DNA of 64,000 bases from Sphingomonas sp. Root720 (GCF_001428605.1 NZ_LMID01000010.1:537195-601194), one strand, 5' to 3'. Shown: positions 17,291 through 26,660, numbered from the stretch's first letter. Numbers and translations: made by a program. The notes: generated by a model from the sequence alone, not told the origin.

Positions 17291-17394
17291 GGCTACACTC
17301 CCGAAGTGGATGGGCCGCCTTTAGACGAGGCGTCGGGTCGCTTCCACCCAGAAGCGCGGGCCGCCACGCCGTCCACACCCCCTACATCCATCGA

Positions 17395-17483
17395 CGTCAC
17401 CCCAGCGAAGGCTGGGGTCTCCGGAGAGAGGAGGGAAGCTCGGGGCAGGAATCGCCCGGGAACCCGGCCCTCGCTGGGTGACG
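17395..17483. repeat. inverted pair of REP-like units
   Basis: A forward unit at 17395-17419 (CGTCACCCCAGCGAAGG...) is followed about 50 bp later by an inverted partial copy, TCGCTGGGTGACG at 17471-17483. Paired inverted REPs are typical of BIME-like elements. The pair fills the gap between the transferase gene and engB. No RAYT transposase is visible in the window. Confidence 0.55.
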
Positions 17484-17525
17484 GGAGGCAGGGAAATGCC
17501 ATCGGGGCAGAGGCCCCGCCCCGGA

Positions 17526-18185
17526 TCAGGAGCGGATCGCGTCGAGGATGGCCGCGCGCAGCTCGGCGATGCCCATGTCCTTCTCGCTCGACGTCACGAG
17601 CAGCTTGGGATGGGCGGCGACATGCTTGCGCGCCTCGGCATCGGTTTCGGCGGTCACGGCGGCGAGTTCGCTGGCCTTGATCTTGTCGGCCTTGGTCAGG
17701 ACGACATGATAGGTCACCGCCGCTTTGTCGAGCATCTCCATGATCTCGCGGTCGACGTCCTTGATGCCGTGGCGGGCGTCGATCAGCACCAGCGCGCGGC
17801 GCAGCACCACGCGGCCGCGCAGATAGTCGTTCACGACATGGCGCCATTTGCGGACGACGTCCTTGGGCGCCTTGGCGAAGCCGTAGCCCGGCATGTCGAC
17901 GAGACGCATCACCGGGATGCCGCCCTCTTCGGCCGCGCCGACGTCGAAGAAGTTGAGCTCCTGCGTCCGTCCCGGCGTGTTCGAGGTGCGAGCGAGGCCG
18001 ACCCGGTTGGTGAGCCGGTTGAGCAGCGACGACTTGCCGACGTTCGAACGGCCGGCGAAGGCGACCTCGGGCACGACCGGATCGGGCAGGAAACGCAGGT
18101 CGGGCGCCGATTTCAGGAACGCGACCGGGCCCGCGAACAGCTTGCGCGCGGGCTCGATCAGCTCCTCGGTGCCGTCGTCGCTCAC
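17526..18185 (-). CDS. engB: ribosome-biogenesis GTP-binding protein EngB (YsxC/YihA)
   Basis: Product of 219 residues with a TRAFAC GTPase domain. It has G1 GRSNVGKSS near 41-49, a G2-region TPGRTQELNFF near 67, G3 DMPGYG near 92-97 and G4 TKAD near 160. EngB is needed for 50S subunit assembly. The start is taken as GTG at 18185, which overlaps the yidC stop by 4 bp (GTGA); no ATG lies nearby in frame. It is the last gene of the rpmH-rnpA-yidD-yidC-engB run. Confidence 0.93.
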   Translation of the reverse strand: MSDDGTEELIEPARKLFAGPVAFLKSAPDLRFLPDPVVPEVAFAGRSNVGKSSLLNRLTNRVGLARTSNTPGRTQELNFFDVGAAEEGGIPVMRLVDMPGYGFAKAPKDVVRKWRHVVNDYLRGRVVLRRALVLIDARHGIKDVDREIMEMLDKAAVTYHVVLTKADKIKASELAAVTAETDAEARKHVAAHPKLLVTSSEKDMGIAELRAAILDAIRS

Positions 18186-19915
18186 TTCTTCTTCGCGACC
18201 ACGGTGGTGGCCGAGGCCGGAACCGGCTCGACCGGATGCTGGCGGTAGAGCCACATCTGCTGCCCGATCGTCAGGAAGTTCGAGGTGATCCAGTAGATCA
18301 GCAGGCCGGCCGCGAACGGCGCCATGATGAACATCATGATCCACGGCATCAGCGCGAACACCTGCTTCTGCGCGTCGTCCATCGGCTGCGGGTTGAGCTT
18401 GAACTGCAGCCACATCGAGATGCCGAGCAGGATCGCCAGCAGGCCGATGCCGAGGAAGGCCGGCGGTGTGAAATCGAGCAGCCCGAACAGGTTCAGGACA
18501 TGCAGCGGATCGGGCGCCGACAGGTCGCGGATCCACAGGACGAACGGCTGGTGCCGCATCTCGATCGTCACCATCAGCACCTTGTAGAGCGCGTAGAAGA
18601 CCGGGATCTGGACGAGAATCGGCAGGCAGCCTGCCAACGGATTGACCTTCTCCTCCTGGTAAAGCTTGAGCAGCTCCTGCTGGAGGCGCGGCTTGTCGTC
18701 CTTGTGGCGCTCCTGCAGCTCCTTCATCTTCGGCTGGACGCGGCGCATGCCGGCCATCGATCGGAACTGCTTCTGCGCGATCGGGAACATCAGGCCACGC
18801 ACCATGAAGGTCAGGATGATGATCGCGACGCCGAAATTGCCGACCAGCCTGAACACCTGGTCGAGCACCCAGAAGATCGGCTTTTCGAGCACGCGGAACC
18901 AGCCCCAGTCGATCGCGCGGCTGAACATCGGCACGCCGAGCGCATTCTCGTAGCGGTCGAGCAGCGTGACCTCCTTGGCGCCGGCGAAGAAGCGCTGCGA
19001 GACCGAGCCGGCCTTGCCCGGCGCGATCATCAGCGGACGGCCGCTCTCGACCGCCTGGTAGACCTGCGGCGCGGTGGACAGGAAGCCGGCGTCGACCGGC
19101 GCCTTGGCGTCGGGGACCAGCGCGGTCAGCCAATATTTGTCGCCGAAGCCCAGCCAGCCGCCGGTGCTGGCGAAACGGACGCCGGGCTGGCCGGCCTCGT
19201 CGAGCTTCTTGAAGCTGAGGTCGTAATTGGCCGCGTCGTTGAACACGCCGATCGGACCGGTGTGGAGCGTCCAGGTCGACGGGTCCTTCGAGACGCCGTC
19301 CTTCGAGATCAGGCCGTAGGGCCGCGCCGCGACGGTGCCCGTGCCGCTGTTGATCAGCTTCTGGGTGATCGTGAACATATAGTCGCGGTCGACTGCGATG
19401 ACGGTTTCGAACCGCTGGCCGCGGGTGTTGGCCCAGCTCAGCGTCAGCGGCCTGTCAGGGGTCAGCGCGGCGCCGTTCGCGGTCCAGACGGTGTTCGGGC
19501 CCGGCGCGTCGATACCGTCGCCGGTCCAGCCGAAGCCGGCATAATAGGCTTCGGGCGAACCGAGCGGCGACAGCAGGCGGATCGGCGGGGCGTTCTTAGC
19601 GACGGTCTCGCGATAGGCCTTGAGCACCAGATCGTCGATCCGGGCACCCTTCAGGTTGATCGAGCCGGCGAGCTTGGGCGTATCGATCGCGATGCGCGGG
19701 GTCTCGCGCAGCACCAGCGCCCGGGCGCGAATCGCCTTGGGGCCATCCGCGGCCGGATCGGCTCCGGGCTGGGGAAGAACCTTCTCCTTGCCGCCCTCGA
19801 TCTTCGTGACCGGCGGTCTGGCGGGCGGGAAGAACCGGTCGCCAAGAAACTGCCATCCGAACAGAACGAGCGCCGACAGGACGATCGCGAGGATCATGTT
19901 GCGCTGGTTTTGCAC
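18182..19915 (-). CDS. yidC: membrane protein insertase YidC
   Basis: Product of 577 residues. An N-terminal membrane anchor (MILAIVLSALVLFGWQFL) is followed by a large periplasmic beta domain (about residues 60-345). The conserved insertase core contains NFGVAIIILTFMVRGLMFP and GCLPILVQIPVFYALYKVL, and the basic tail ends in KK. YidC inserts and folds inner-membrane proteins with or without SecYEG. The start is probably GTG at 19915, with GGGAG six bases upstream; a TTG one codon earlier is possible. yidD lies 39 bp upstream and engB overlaps downstream. Confidence 0.95.
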   Translation of the reverse strand: MQNQRNMILAIVLSALVLFGWQFLGDRFFPPARPPVTKIEGGKEKVLPQPGADPAADGPKAIRARALVLRETPRIAIDTPKLAGSINLKGARIDDLVLKAYRETVAKNAPPIRLLSPLGSPEAYYAGFGWTGDGIDAPGPNTVWTANGAALTPDRPLTLSWANTRGQRFETVIAVDRDYMFTITQKLINSGTGTVAARPYGLISKDGVSKDPSTWTLHTGPIGVFNDAANYDLSFKKLDEAGQPGVRFASTGGWLGFGDKYWLTALVPDAKAPVDAGFLSTAPQVYQAVESGRPLMIAPGKAGSVSQRFFAGAKEVTLLDRYENALGVPMFSRAIDWGWFRVLEKPIFWVLDQVFRLVGNFGVAIIILTFMVRGLMFPIAQKQFRSMAGMRRVQPKMKELQERHKDDKPRLQQELLKLYQEEKVNPLAGCLPILVQIPVFYALYKVLMVTIEMRHQPFVLWIRDLSAPDPLHVLNLFGLLDFTPPAFLGIGLLAILLGISMWLQFKLNPQPMDDAQKQVFALMPWIMMFIMAPFAAGLLIYWITSNFLTIGQQMWLYRQHPVEPVPASATTVVAKKK

Positions 19916-19954
19916 CAAAAACTCCCGGAATTCCTTAGGTGACGCAGATGGTGA

Positions 19955-20167
19955 TCAGGGCACCGGATCGAGGCCGGAGCCACCCCAGGGGTGGCAACGG
20001 CAGATCCGGCGGAGTCCCAGCCAACCGCCTTTGAGCGCGCCATAGCGCGATACGGCCTCGATCGTATAGGCCGAACAGCTCGGTACATAGCGACAAGTGG
20101 GGGGAAGAACCAGCGACGGGCCCATTTGCCAGGCCCTGGCGAGGAGGATGATCAGCCGCGCGATCAT
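19955..20167 (-). CDS. yidD: membrane protein insertion efficiency factor YidD
   Basis: Product of 70 residues with the YidD signature: an amphipathic N-terminal helix IARLIILLARAWQ, then PTCRYVPSCSAYTIEAVSRY and CRCHPWGGSGLDPVP. The conserved cysteines are present. YidD assists YidC-dependent insertion. The ATG overlaps the rnpA stop by 4 bp, which indicates translational coupling. Confidence 0.94.
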   Translation of the reverse strand: MIARLIILLARAWQMGPSLVLPPTCRYVPSCSAYTIEAVSRYGALKGGWLGLRRICRCHPWGGSGLDPVP

Positions 20168-20484
20168 CGCTCGATCTTGCCGAGCGCCTTGGCCAGCTCG
20201 GTGCGGAGCTGCCCGAAGTCGCGTTCGACCCCACCGGCGCGACCGATCAGCACATGATCGGCGCCGGCGATTCCCGCGGTCGGAAACAGCTCCCGCGCAA
20301 GCGCGCGGAAACGCCGCTTCATGCGGTTGCGGACGACCGCGTTGCCGATCTTCTTCGTGACGGTGATACCGAGGCGCATGACCGGATCGTCATCGCCCCG
20401 TGGCCGGACGAGCAGCACAAAGCCGGGCATGGGCGCCCGCTTGCCGCCATTGGCCGCGAGGAAATCCGCGCGGCGCTCGAGCAC
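20164..20484 (-). CDS. rnpA: ribonuclease P protein component
   Basis: Product of 106 residues. The RNR motif appears in GITVTKKIGNAVVRNRMKRR near 39-58, the RNA-binding signature of the RNase P protein. Together with the RNA subunit it removes tRNA 5' leaders. The likely start is GTG at 20484, 17 bp after the rpmH stop; no ATG is available in that frame near the start. The order with rpmH upstream and yidD downstream is the conserved bacterial arrangement. Confidence 0.93.
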   Translation of the reverse strand: MLERRADFLAANGGKRAPMPGFVLLVRPRGDDDPVMRLGITVTKKIGNAVVRNRMKRRFRALARELFPTAGIAGADHVLIGRAGGVERDFGQLRTELAKALGKIER

Positions 20485-20501
20485 CGCGTAGGGAGTCCCG
20501 G

Positions 20502-20636
20502 TCAGGCCGACAGCTTCTTGCGGCCGCGCGCGCGGCGGGCCGCCAGCACCTTGCGGCCACCCGGGGTGGCGCTGCGCGAACGGAAGCCGTGGCGCCGCTT
20601 GCGGACCAGGTTGCTCGGCTGGAAAGTGCGCTTCAT
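20502..20636 (-). CDS. rpmH: 50S ribosomal protein L34
   Basis: Product of 44 residues, almost entirely basic. It begins [20 protein letters not shown] and ends GRKKLSA, the standard L34 sequence and length. It is the first gene of the rpmH-rnpA-yidD-yidC-engB run and has its own promoter about 66-94 bp upstream. Confidence 0.98.
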   Translation of the reverse strand: MKRTFQPSNLVRKRRHGFRSRSATPGGRKVLAARRARGRKKLSA

Positions 20637-20646
20637 TGTCTTTGCC

Positions 20647-20946
20647 TCAAATCAAAACAAAAGGGGCCGCCGAACAATGCGGCAGCCACATATCAGGGGC
20701 GCGCTTAGGGAAAAGGGCCGGACGAGTCAATCGCCGGTCACGGTTTTCCTTACCGCTTTCGAGCGCGCGGAGCGCCTCGCGACGCTGCACGACCCGGCCG
20801 GCACCGTGGCGATCCTCGACGGCGGCCCGCACACCCTGCCACGAGGAAAAGGCCTCGCGCAACACCGCGCGCTCCGCCTCGGTCGGGCCGATCGCCTCGG
20901 CCGCCCGCCGGAAATCGTTTCGGGTGATGGCTCCTTTTCGTTTCAC
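20647..20946 (-). CDS. doubtful hypothetical ORF upstream of rpmH
   Basis: An open frame of 99 codons with a GTG start and no clear ribosome site. The first 65 codons have a reasonable helical composition ([20 protein letters not shown]). The tail, however, runs through the rpmH promoter at 20702-20730 and does not look like protein. It fills most of the 352-bp gap between rpmH and the lipoprotein gene. It is either a poorly conserved small gene or chance. Confidence 0.25.
   Translation of the reverse strand: MKRKGAITRNDFRRAAEAIGPTEAERAVLREAFSSWQGVRAAVEDRHGAGRVVQRREALRALESGKENRDRRLTRPALFPKRAPDMWLPHCSAAPFVLI
20702..20730 (-). promoter_or_regulatory. rpmH operon promoter
   Basis: On the minus strand TTGACT (20725-20730), a 17-bp spacer and TAAGCG (20702-20707) form a good housekeeping promoter upstream of rpmH, giving a leader of about 60 nt. 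Confidence 0.6.
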
Positions 20947-20988
20947 AGGCGTTCGGAGCGGCGACGAGAATCTTTCGAGGAGATCGAT

Positions 20989-21489
20989 ATGCGCCGCTCC
21001 ACCATCTGTGCGCTCCTGCTACTGCCCGCGCTCAGTGCCTGCGGATCGAAGACCGACGACCGGGTGAAGGCGCTCGAGGACCGGCTCGCCAAGGTCGAGC
21101 AGACCGTCGGCGCGCATCGGGCCATCACCCTGAAGCCCGGCGCCAACGGCTACAGCATGATCGACAGCGACATGGGCCGGATCGCCGTCGCGATCGCCAA
21201 TATCGAGCCTTATGCCAACGGATCGCGGGTAACCCTCGACTTCGGCAATCCGACCGCCGCGCGGCTGAGCGGGGTAAAGGCCAGGATCGAATGGGGCTCG
21301 AACGACGCCAAGGGTCTGCCGATGGCGGCCACCAACGCGCAGTCGACGACCTTCACCGCACCCGAGCCGCTGCCGCCCGGCAGCTGGAAGCAGTTCCCGG
21401 TCGATCTCGGCGGGGTGCCGCCGACCCAGCTCGGCTGGGTGCGCATATCGACCTTCGACAGCGGTACCGTCGACCTGATCAGCCAGTAG
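20989..21489 (+). CDS. small lipoprotein, DUF3251-like
   Basis: Product of 166 residues. The lipobox LPALSACGS gives a lipidated Cys near residue 18, so it is anchored to a membrane facing the periplasm. A short coiled coil (VKALEDRLAKVEQTVG) follows the anchor. The rest is a beta-rich domain with GRIAVAIANIEPYANGSRV and TLDFGNPTAARLSG, resembling the DUF3251 family. A strong AGGAG lies seven bases before the ATG. Function is unknown; a structural or envelope-stress role is only a guess. Confidence 0.8.
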   Translation: MRRSTICALLLLPALSACGSKTDDRVKALEDRLAKVEQTVGAHRAITLKPGANGYSMIDSDMGRIAVAIANIEPYANGSRVTLDFGNPTAARLSGVKARIEWGSNDAKGLPMAATNAQSTTFTAPEPLPPGSWKQFPVDLGGVPPTQLGWVRISTFDSGTVDLISQ

Positions 21490-21570
21490 GCCGCCGACAG
21501 GGAGCGATCTCCCCTCGACATCGTTGCGCCCCCGCCGTTAGAACAGTCCACGAACATCGGGGGCTGGTTG

Positions 21571-23079
21571 ATGGTTTCGCACGTCGCGACGGTCGCGTTT
21601 CTCGGGCTGGAGGCCCGAGCCGTCGAGGTGCAGGTGCAGATCGCCCCGGGCATGCCCGCCTTCGTCATCGTCGGCCTGCCCGACAAGGCGGTGGCCGAGA
21701 GCCGCGAACGCGTCCGCGCCGCGCTGTCGGCGATCGGGCTGGCGCTGCCGCCGAAGCGGATCACGGTGAACCTGTCCCCCGCCGACCTGCCCAAGGAAGG
21801 ATCGCATTACGACCTGCCGATCGCGATGGGCCTGCTCGGCGCGATGGGGGTGATCGATGCGGAGACGCTGGCGGCCTATGTCGTGGTCGGCGAACTCGGC
21901 CTCGACGGACGGGTCGCGCCCGCGCCCGGCGTGCTGCTCGCCGCGCTCCATGCATCCGAACGCGATCTCGGGCTGGTCTGCCCGGCGGCCCAGGGCTCCG
22001 AGGCGGCCTGGGCCGGCACGATCGAGGTGATCGGCGCGCCCGGCCTGCTCGCGCTGATCGGCCATTTCAAGGGCGGCGCGCCGCTGGCCCCGCCGCAACC
22101 CGGCAGCGCGGAGCCGGCGGTGCCGATCGCGGACCTTCGCCAGGTCAAGGGGCAGGAGACTGCCAAGCGCGCGCTGGAGATCGCCGCGGCCGGCGGGCAC
22201 AACCTGCTGATGAGCGGCCCGCCCGGCGCGGGCAAGTCGCTGATGGCATCGTGCCTGCCCGGTATCCTGCCCGACCTGTCGCCGTCGGAGGCGCTCGAAG
22301 TCTCGATGGTCGCCTCGGTCGCGGGCGAATTGCAGGACGGACGGCTGATCCGCGCCCGCCCCTTCCGCGCGCCGCACCATTCGGCCTCGATGGCGGCGCT
22401 GGTCGGCGGCGGATTGAAGGTGCGACCGGGCGAGGTCAGCCTCGCCCATCTCGGCGTGCTGTTCCTCGACGAACTGCCCGAGTTCCAGCGCGCCGTGCTC
22501 GATTCGCTGCGCCAGCCGCTGGAGACCGGCAAGGTCTCGGTCGCGCGTGCCAACGCCCATGTCACCTTCCCCGCGCGGGTCCAGCTCGTCGCCGCGATGA
22601 ACCCGTGCCGCTGCGGCCATCTCGGCGACGCCGCGCTCGCCTGCTCGCGCGCGCCGAAATGCGCGATCGATTATCAGACCAAGCTCTCGGGCCCGCTGCT
22701 CGACCGGATCGACCTCCATGTCGAGGTGGCCGCGGTCAGCGCCGCCGACCTCGTCCTGCCGCCACCCGCCGAAGGGTCTGCGGAGGTCGCCGCCCGCGTC
22801 GCCGCCGCCCGAACGATTCAGACCGACCGTTATGCCGCCCATGGCGCCCGCACCAACGCTGAAGCCGACGGCGAGCTTCTCGACCGGGTCGCGGCGCCCG
22901 ACGATGCGGGCCGCAAGCTGCTGGCGCAGGCCGCCGAAGCGATGCGCCTGTCGGCCCGCGGCTATCACCGCGTCTTGAAGGTCAGCCGGACGGTGGCCGA
23001 TCTCGCCGGATCGGACAGCGTGCAACGCGTCCATATCGCGGAAGCGTTGAGCTATCGGCGGCGCGCGCCGACCAGCTAG
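21571..23079 (+). CDS. comM: YifB/ComM-family Mg-chelatase-like AAA+ ATPase
   Basis: Product of 502 residues. The N-terminal ChlI-like/Lon-protease-like fold (VEVQVQIAPGMPAFVIVGLP) is followed by the AAA+ core. Walker A is GPPGAGKSLMA near 212, Walker B VLFLDELPEF near 293, and a C-terminal extension includes RLSARGYHRVLKVSRTVADL. ComM is a hexameric helicase promoting branch migration during natural transformation in other proteobacteria. A TTG one codon upstream is an alternative start. The stop overlaps the convergent membrane-protein gene by 4 bp. Confidence 0.92.
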   Translation: MVSHVATVAFLGLEARAVEVQVQIAPGMPAFVIVGLPDKAVAESRERVRAALSAIGLALPPKRITVNLSPADLPKEGSHYDLPIAMGLLGAMGVIDAETLAAYVVVGELGLDGRVAPAPGVLLAALHASERDLGLVCPAAQGSEAAWAGTIEVIGAPGLLALIGHFKGGAPLAPPQPGSAEPAVPIADLRQVKGQETAKRALEIAAAGGHNLLMSGPPGAGKSLMASCLPGILPDLSPSEALEVSMVASVAGELQDGRLIRARPFRAPHHSASMAALVGGGLKVRPGEVSLAHLGVLFLDELPEFQRAVLDSLRQPLETGKVSVARANAHVTFPARVQLVAAMNPCRCGHLGDAALACSRAPKCAIDYQTKLSGPLLDRIDLHVEVAAVSAADLVLPPPAEGSAEVAARVAAARTIQTDRYAAHGARTNAEADGELLDRVAAPDDAGRKLLAQAAEAMRLSARGYHRVLKVSRTVADLAGSDSVQRVHIAEALSYRRRAPTS

Positions 23080-23405
23080 AAGCTGCCCCAGCTCGTGAAG
23101 CTGTCGGGCAGGATACGGCGCAGTTCGAAGATGCATGGCACGGTCAGCACCAGCGCGAGGATCACGTCGAACACCCGGATCGGCACCACCCGGTTACCCC
23201 GGCCGCGATTGCCGGCGATATCCTGCAGGGTGATCCACAGGATCGATCCGCCGCACAGGCTGGCGACCGCGAGCGCCGCGATGAAGGGAAGCTCGAGCAG
23301 GTGGGGCCAGACCCCATAGGCCGGCCAGAGCGCGGCCGCGATGAGGCCCGCCACGGTGCCGATGCCGGCGGCGCGTTGGATCGTCCAGCTTTTGAGAAAG
23401 GTCAT
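23076..23405 (-). CDS. small integral membrane protein
   Basis: Product of 109 residues with about three hydrophobic segments: GTVAGLIAAALWPAYGVWP, LPFIAALAVASLCGGSILWI and VFDVILALVLTVPCIFELR. The start is at MTFLKSW (ATG at 23405) rather than a further upstream codon that would add a non-membrane tail. I do not recognise the family. The 3' end overlaps that of comM by 4 bp on the opposite strand. It lies upstream of nothing obvious and is probably a single-gene unit. Confidence 0.6.
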   Translation of the reverse strand: MTFLKSWTIQRAAGIGTVAGLIAAALWPAYGVWPHLLELPFIAALAVASLCGGSILWITLQDIAGNRGRGNRVVPIRVFDVILALVLTVPCIFELRRILPDSFTSWGSF

Positions 23406-23475
23406 CGGCACAGGATGCGCAGCGGGCCCGCGCCCCGTCAACCGGCTGCCGCAGGGCCGGGGCGATGGCGGCCCT

Positions 23476-24867
23476 TCAGTCGACCGACTGGCTGACGCCC
23501 TCGAGCGCGGCGGTGAAATGCCGCCGCCACCACATCACGTCCTCGGCCTCGACATTGTCCATGCAGGCGCGCCAGCGCGCCTGGCGTTCCTCGAGCGGCA
23601 TCGCCAGCGCCTGTTCGATCGCATCGGCGATCTCTTCCGCGCTGTACGGGTTGATCAGCAGCGCATCGGTGAGCTGCTCGGCCGCCCCGGCGAAGCGCGA
23701 CAGGATCAGGACGCCCGGATCCTCCGGGTCCTGCGCCGCGATATATTCCTTGGCGACGAGGTTCATGCCGTCGCGCAACGGCGTCACCAGCCCGACCTTG
23801 GCCGCGCGGTAGATGCCGGCCAGCCGGTCGCGCGGATAGCCCCGGTTCACATAACGGATCGGCACCCATTCGACATCGGCATAGGCACCGTTGATCCGCC
23901 CCGACAGCGAGTCGAGCGAGGCGCGGATTTCCTGATAGCTCTGCACGTCGCCGCGCGACGGCGGGGCGATCTGGAGCAGGAAGACCTCGCCGTGGATATT
24001 CTCGTTCTGCTGGAGCAGCCGCTCATAGCCGAGAAAGCGTTCCTGCAGGCCCTTCGAATAGTCGAGCCGGTCGACGCCGATGATCATGTCGCGGCCGTTC
24101 GAGCTCTGCCGCATCCGGTAATGGGCGTAGCGCGCGGCGGTCGACTGAGTCGCCTCGAGGAAATTGTCGGTGTCGATGCCGATCGGGCAATGGATCGCCA
24201 TCACCGAGCGGTCGCCGACGGTGATCCGGCCGTCCTCCGCGACGCTGCCGTCCATTTCCTGCCGGACATAGTCGTGGAAGCTGTCGAGCGAGTCGCGCGT
24301 CTGGAAGCCGACCACATCATAGGCGAACAGCGTCTCGACCAGCTGGCGATGATTGGGGAGCGACAGCAGCAGCCGATAGGGCGGCCAGGGAATGTGGAGG
24401 AAGAAGCCGATCCGGTTGGTGATGCGGCGATCGCGCAGATACTGGCCGAGCGGGAACATGTGGTAATCATGGACCCAGACGAGGTCGTCGGGCTCGATCA
24501 GCGGCTCCAGCGTCTCGGCGAAGCGCTGGTTGACCCGCTCATAGCCCTCGGCGAAGCCGCTCTCGAACTCGGCCAGGTCCATCCGGTAATGGAACAGCGG
24601 CCACAGCGTCCGGTTGGCATAGCCGTTATAATATTCGTCGACGTCCTGCTCCTCGAGATCGATCGTCGCGGTGGTGACGCCGAAGTTGCGCTGCAGGTTG
24701 ATATGGCCGCTGAATTGCTCGGTCGTCTCGCCCGACCAGCCGAACCAGATGCCGCTCGACTCCCGCAGCGCCGCCGAGAGCGCCACGGCGAGTCCGCCCT
24801 GGTTGCCGCCGCCGCCCTCGCCGGTCGGCGGCTGGACCCGGTTGGAAACGATGATCAGCCGGCTCAT
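23476..24867 (-). CDS. otsA: trehalose-6-phosphate synthase
   Basis: Product of 463 residues, a GT20 glycosyltransferase making trehalose-6-phosphate from UDP-glucose and glucose-6-phosphate. Diagnostic segments are IIVSNRV near 5, VWVHDYHMFPLG near 129, FFLHIPWPP near 153, GVDRLDYSKGLQERFLGYER near 255-274, and LRDGMNLVAKEYIAAQ near 351. The ATG overlaps the upstream GH15 stop by 4 bp, so this is the last gene of a coupled otsB-GH15-otsA operon for osmoprotectant synthesis and turnover. Confidence 0.95.
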   Translation of the reverse strand: MSRLIIVSNRVQPPTGEGGGGNQGGLAVALSAALRESSGIWFGWSGETTEQFSGHINLQRNFGVTTATIDLEEQDVDEYYNGYANRTLWPLFHYRMDLAEFESGFAEGYERVNQRFAETLEPLIEPDDLVWVHDYHMFPLGQYLRDRRITNRIGFFLHIPWPPYRLLLSLPNHRQLVETLFAYDVVGFQTRDSLDSFHDYVRQEMDGSVAEDGRITVGDRSVMAIHCPIGIDTDNFLEATQSTAARYAHYRMRQSSNGRDMIIGVDRLDYSKGLQERFLGYERLLQQNENIHGEVFLLQIAPPSRGDVQSYQEIRASLDSLSGRINGAYADVEWVPIRYVNRGYPRDRLAGIYRAAKVGLVTPLRDGMNLVAKEYIAAQDPEDPGVLILSRFAGAAEQLTDALLINPYSAEEIADAIEQALAMPLEERQARWRACMDNVEAEDVMWWRRHFTAALEGVSQSVD

Positions 24868-26660
24868 CGGATCGCGTTCCACGGCTTGCTCAGCAACGCG
24901 GCGCAGTTGATCATGCCGACCAGCGAATAGGTCTGCGGGTAATTGCCCCACAGTTCGCCCGTCGCCGGATCGATATCCTCCGACAACAGCCCGGCACGGG
25001 TGCGGCGAGTCAGCATTTCCTCGAACAACTCCCTTGCATCGTCGGTCCGGCCGGTGAGCCACAACGCTTCGATAAGCCAGAAGGTGCAGACGTTGAAGGC
25101 GGTGTGGGGCAGGCCGAAATCGTCCTCGGTCGCGTAGCGCAGCATGTGCGACCCGCGCCGCAGCCCCTCCTCCACCGCGCGCAGCGTTCCCTGGAAGCGC
25201 TCGTCGCCCGGCTTGACGAAGCGCAGGTCGAGCAGCTGGATCAGGCTGGCATCGAGATCGTCGCCGCCGAAGGTGGCCGATATGCGCTGCGTCTCCTCGC
25301 GCCAGGCATCGGTCTCGATGCGCGCGCGGATATGGTCGGCGCGCTGGCGCCAGAATCCTTCGCGCTCGGCGAGGCCCAGCGCGACGGCGGCATTGGCCAG
25401 CCGGTCGCAGGCCGCCCAGCACATCGCCACCGAATAGGTGTGGACATGGCTCTTGGTGCGCAACTCCCACAGGCCGGCGTCGGGCTGGTCGTAGACCTGC
25501 CAGGCGCGCTCGCCCACCTTCTCCAGCGCGCGGAAATCCTCCTCTCCCGCCATGCGATAGAGCCGCTGGTCGAAGAAGGCCTGCGCGTTGGACAGGATGA
25601 TCTGGCCATAGGCGTCGTGCTGGATCTGCTCATAGGCCTGGTTGCCGATCCGCACGGGCCCCATGCCGCGATAGCCGTTGAGCGACGGCGCGAAGCCCTC
25701 GACCAGCGTCGCCTCGCCACCGACGCCGTAGAGCGGCTGGATATGCCCGCCCTTGGCATTGTCGACGATGTTGCGCAGATATTCGAGATAGGATTCGAGC
25801 ACGTCGAGCGCGCCGAGCCGGTTGAGCGCCTGCACCGTGTAATAGGCGTCGCGGATCCAGCAGTAGCGATAGTCCCAATTGCGCTGCGAATCGGCATGTT
25901 CGGGGATCGAGGTGGTGAGCGCGGCGACGATCGCGCCGGTTTCCTCATGCTGGCAGAGCTTGAGGGTGATCGCCGAGCGGATCACCGCCTCCTGCCATTC
26001 GGCCGGCGTGGCCAGCGCGCGGACCCAGCGCCGCCATTCATGCGCGGTATGTTCGAGCATGGTGTCGAGCGTGTCGCCGATGTCGCCGACGAAGCTCTCG
26101 TCCGGCCCCAGGAAGAAGTGAAGCGGCCGCTCGACCCGGAACAGCCGCTCGTTCTCGAGCCAGTCGATCGGCGCCGACGTCGACAGCCGCAGGGTCATCT
26201 CGTTGAGGACGTAGCGGATATGGTTCGATCCGCGGGTGCGCTCGGGATCGGCCCCGCCCCATTCGGAGGCGGGCCGCAGCCGCACCCGGATGCGCGGGCT
26301 GCCCGAGATGGGGCGGACGATGCGGGCGAAGGCGACCGGCCGGTACATCCGGCCATGGCGGAAGAAGCGCGGGCAGAAATCGACCACCTCGATCGCGTTG
26401 CCGGCCGCATCGACATGATGGGTGACCAGGATCGGGCTGTTGCGGATATAGTTCTGCCGGGTCTCGACGCAGTCCTCGAGATCGATCTCCCAGAAGCCGC
26501 GCGCACCCGGCGCCGAAGGCGGGTTGTCGTCGAGCAGGGAGCAGAAAACCGGATCGCCGTCGACGCGCGGCACGCAGGCCCACACGAACCGGCCGGCGCG
26601 ATCGACCAGCGCGGACACCTGGCAGTTGCCGATCGGCCAGAGATCGAGCGACGCCGTCAT
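24864..26660 (-). CDS. glycoside hydrolase family 15 protein (trehalase/glucoamylase-like)
   Basis: Product of 598 residues. The N-terminal beta-sandwich (SLDLWPIGNCQVSALVDRAG) is followed by an (alpha/alpha)6 barrel with NWDYRYCWIRDAYYTVQALN near 253-272, YGVGGEATLVEG near 303 and EDIDPATGELWGNYPQTYSL near 565-584; acid residues in the last block fit the catalytic region. GH15 proteins next to ots genes are usually trehalases or glucoamylase-like enzymes. It starts at ATG 26660, overlapping otsB by 4 bp; the five extra upstream codons are unlikely to be used. Confidence 0.9.
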   Translation of the reverse strand: MTASLDLWPIGNCQVSALVDRAGRFVWACVPRVDGDPVFCSLLDDNPPSAPGARGFWEIDLEDCVETRQNYIRNSPILVTHHVDAAGNAIEVVDFCPRFFRHGRMYRPVAFARIVRPISGSPRIRVRLRPASEWGGADPERTRGSNHIRYVLNEMTLRLSTSAPIDWLENERLFRVERPLHFFLGPDESFVGDIGDTLDTMLEHTAHEWRRWVRALATPAEWQEAVIRSAITLKLCQHEETGAIVAALTTSIPEHADSQRNWDYRYCWIRDAYYTVQALNRLGALDVLESYLEYLRNIVDNAKGGHIQPLYGVGGEATLVEGFAPSLNGYRGMGPVRIGNQAYEQIQHDAYGQIILSNAQAFFDQRLYRMAGEEDFRALEKVGERAWQVYDQPDAGLWELRTKSHVHTYSVAMCWAACDRLANAAVALGLAEREGFWRQRADHIRARIETDAWREETQRISATFGGDDLDASLIQLLDLRFVKPGDERFQGTLRAVEEGLRRGSHMLRYATEDDFGLPHTAFNVCTFWLIEALWLTGRTDDARELFEEMLTRRTRAGLLSEDIDPATGELWGNYPQTYSLVGMINCAALLSKPWNAIR

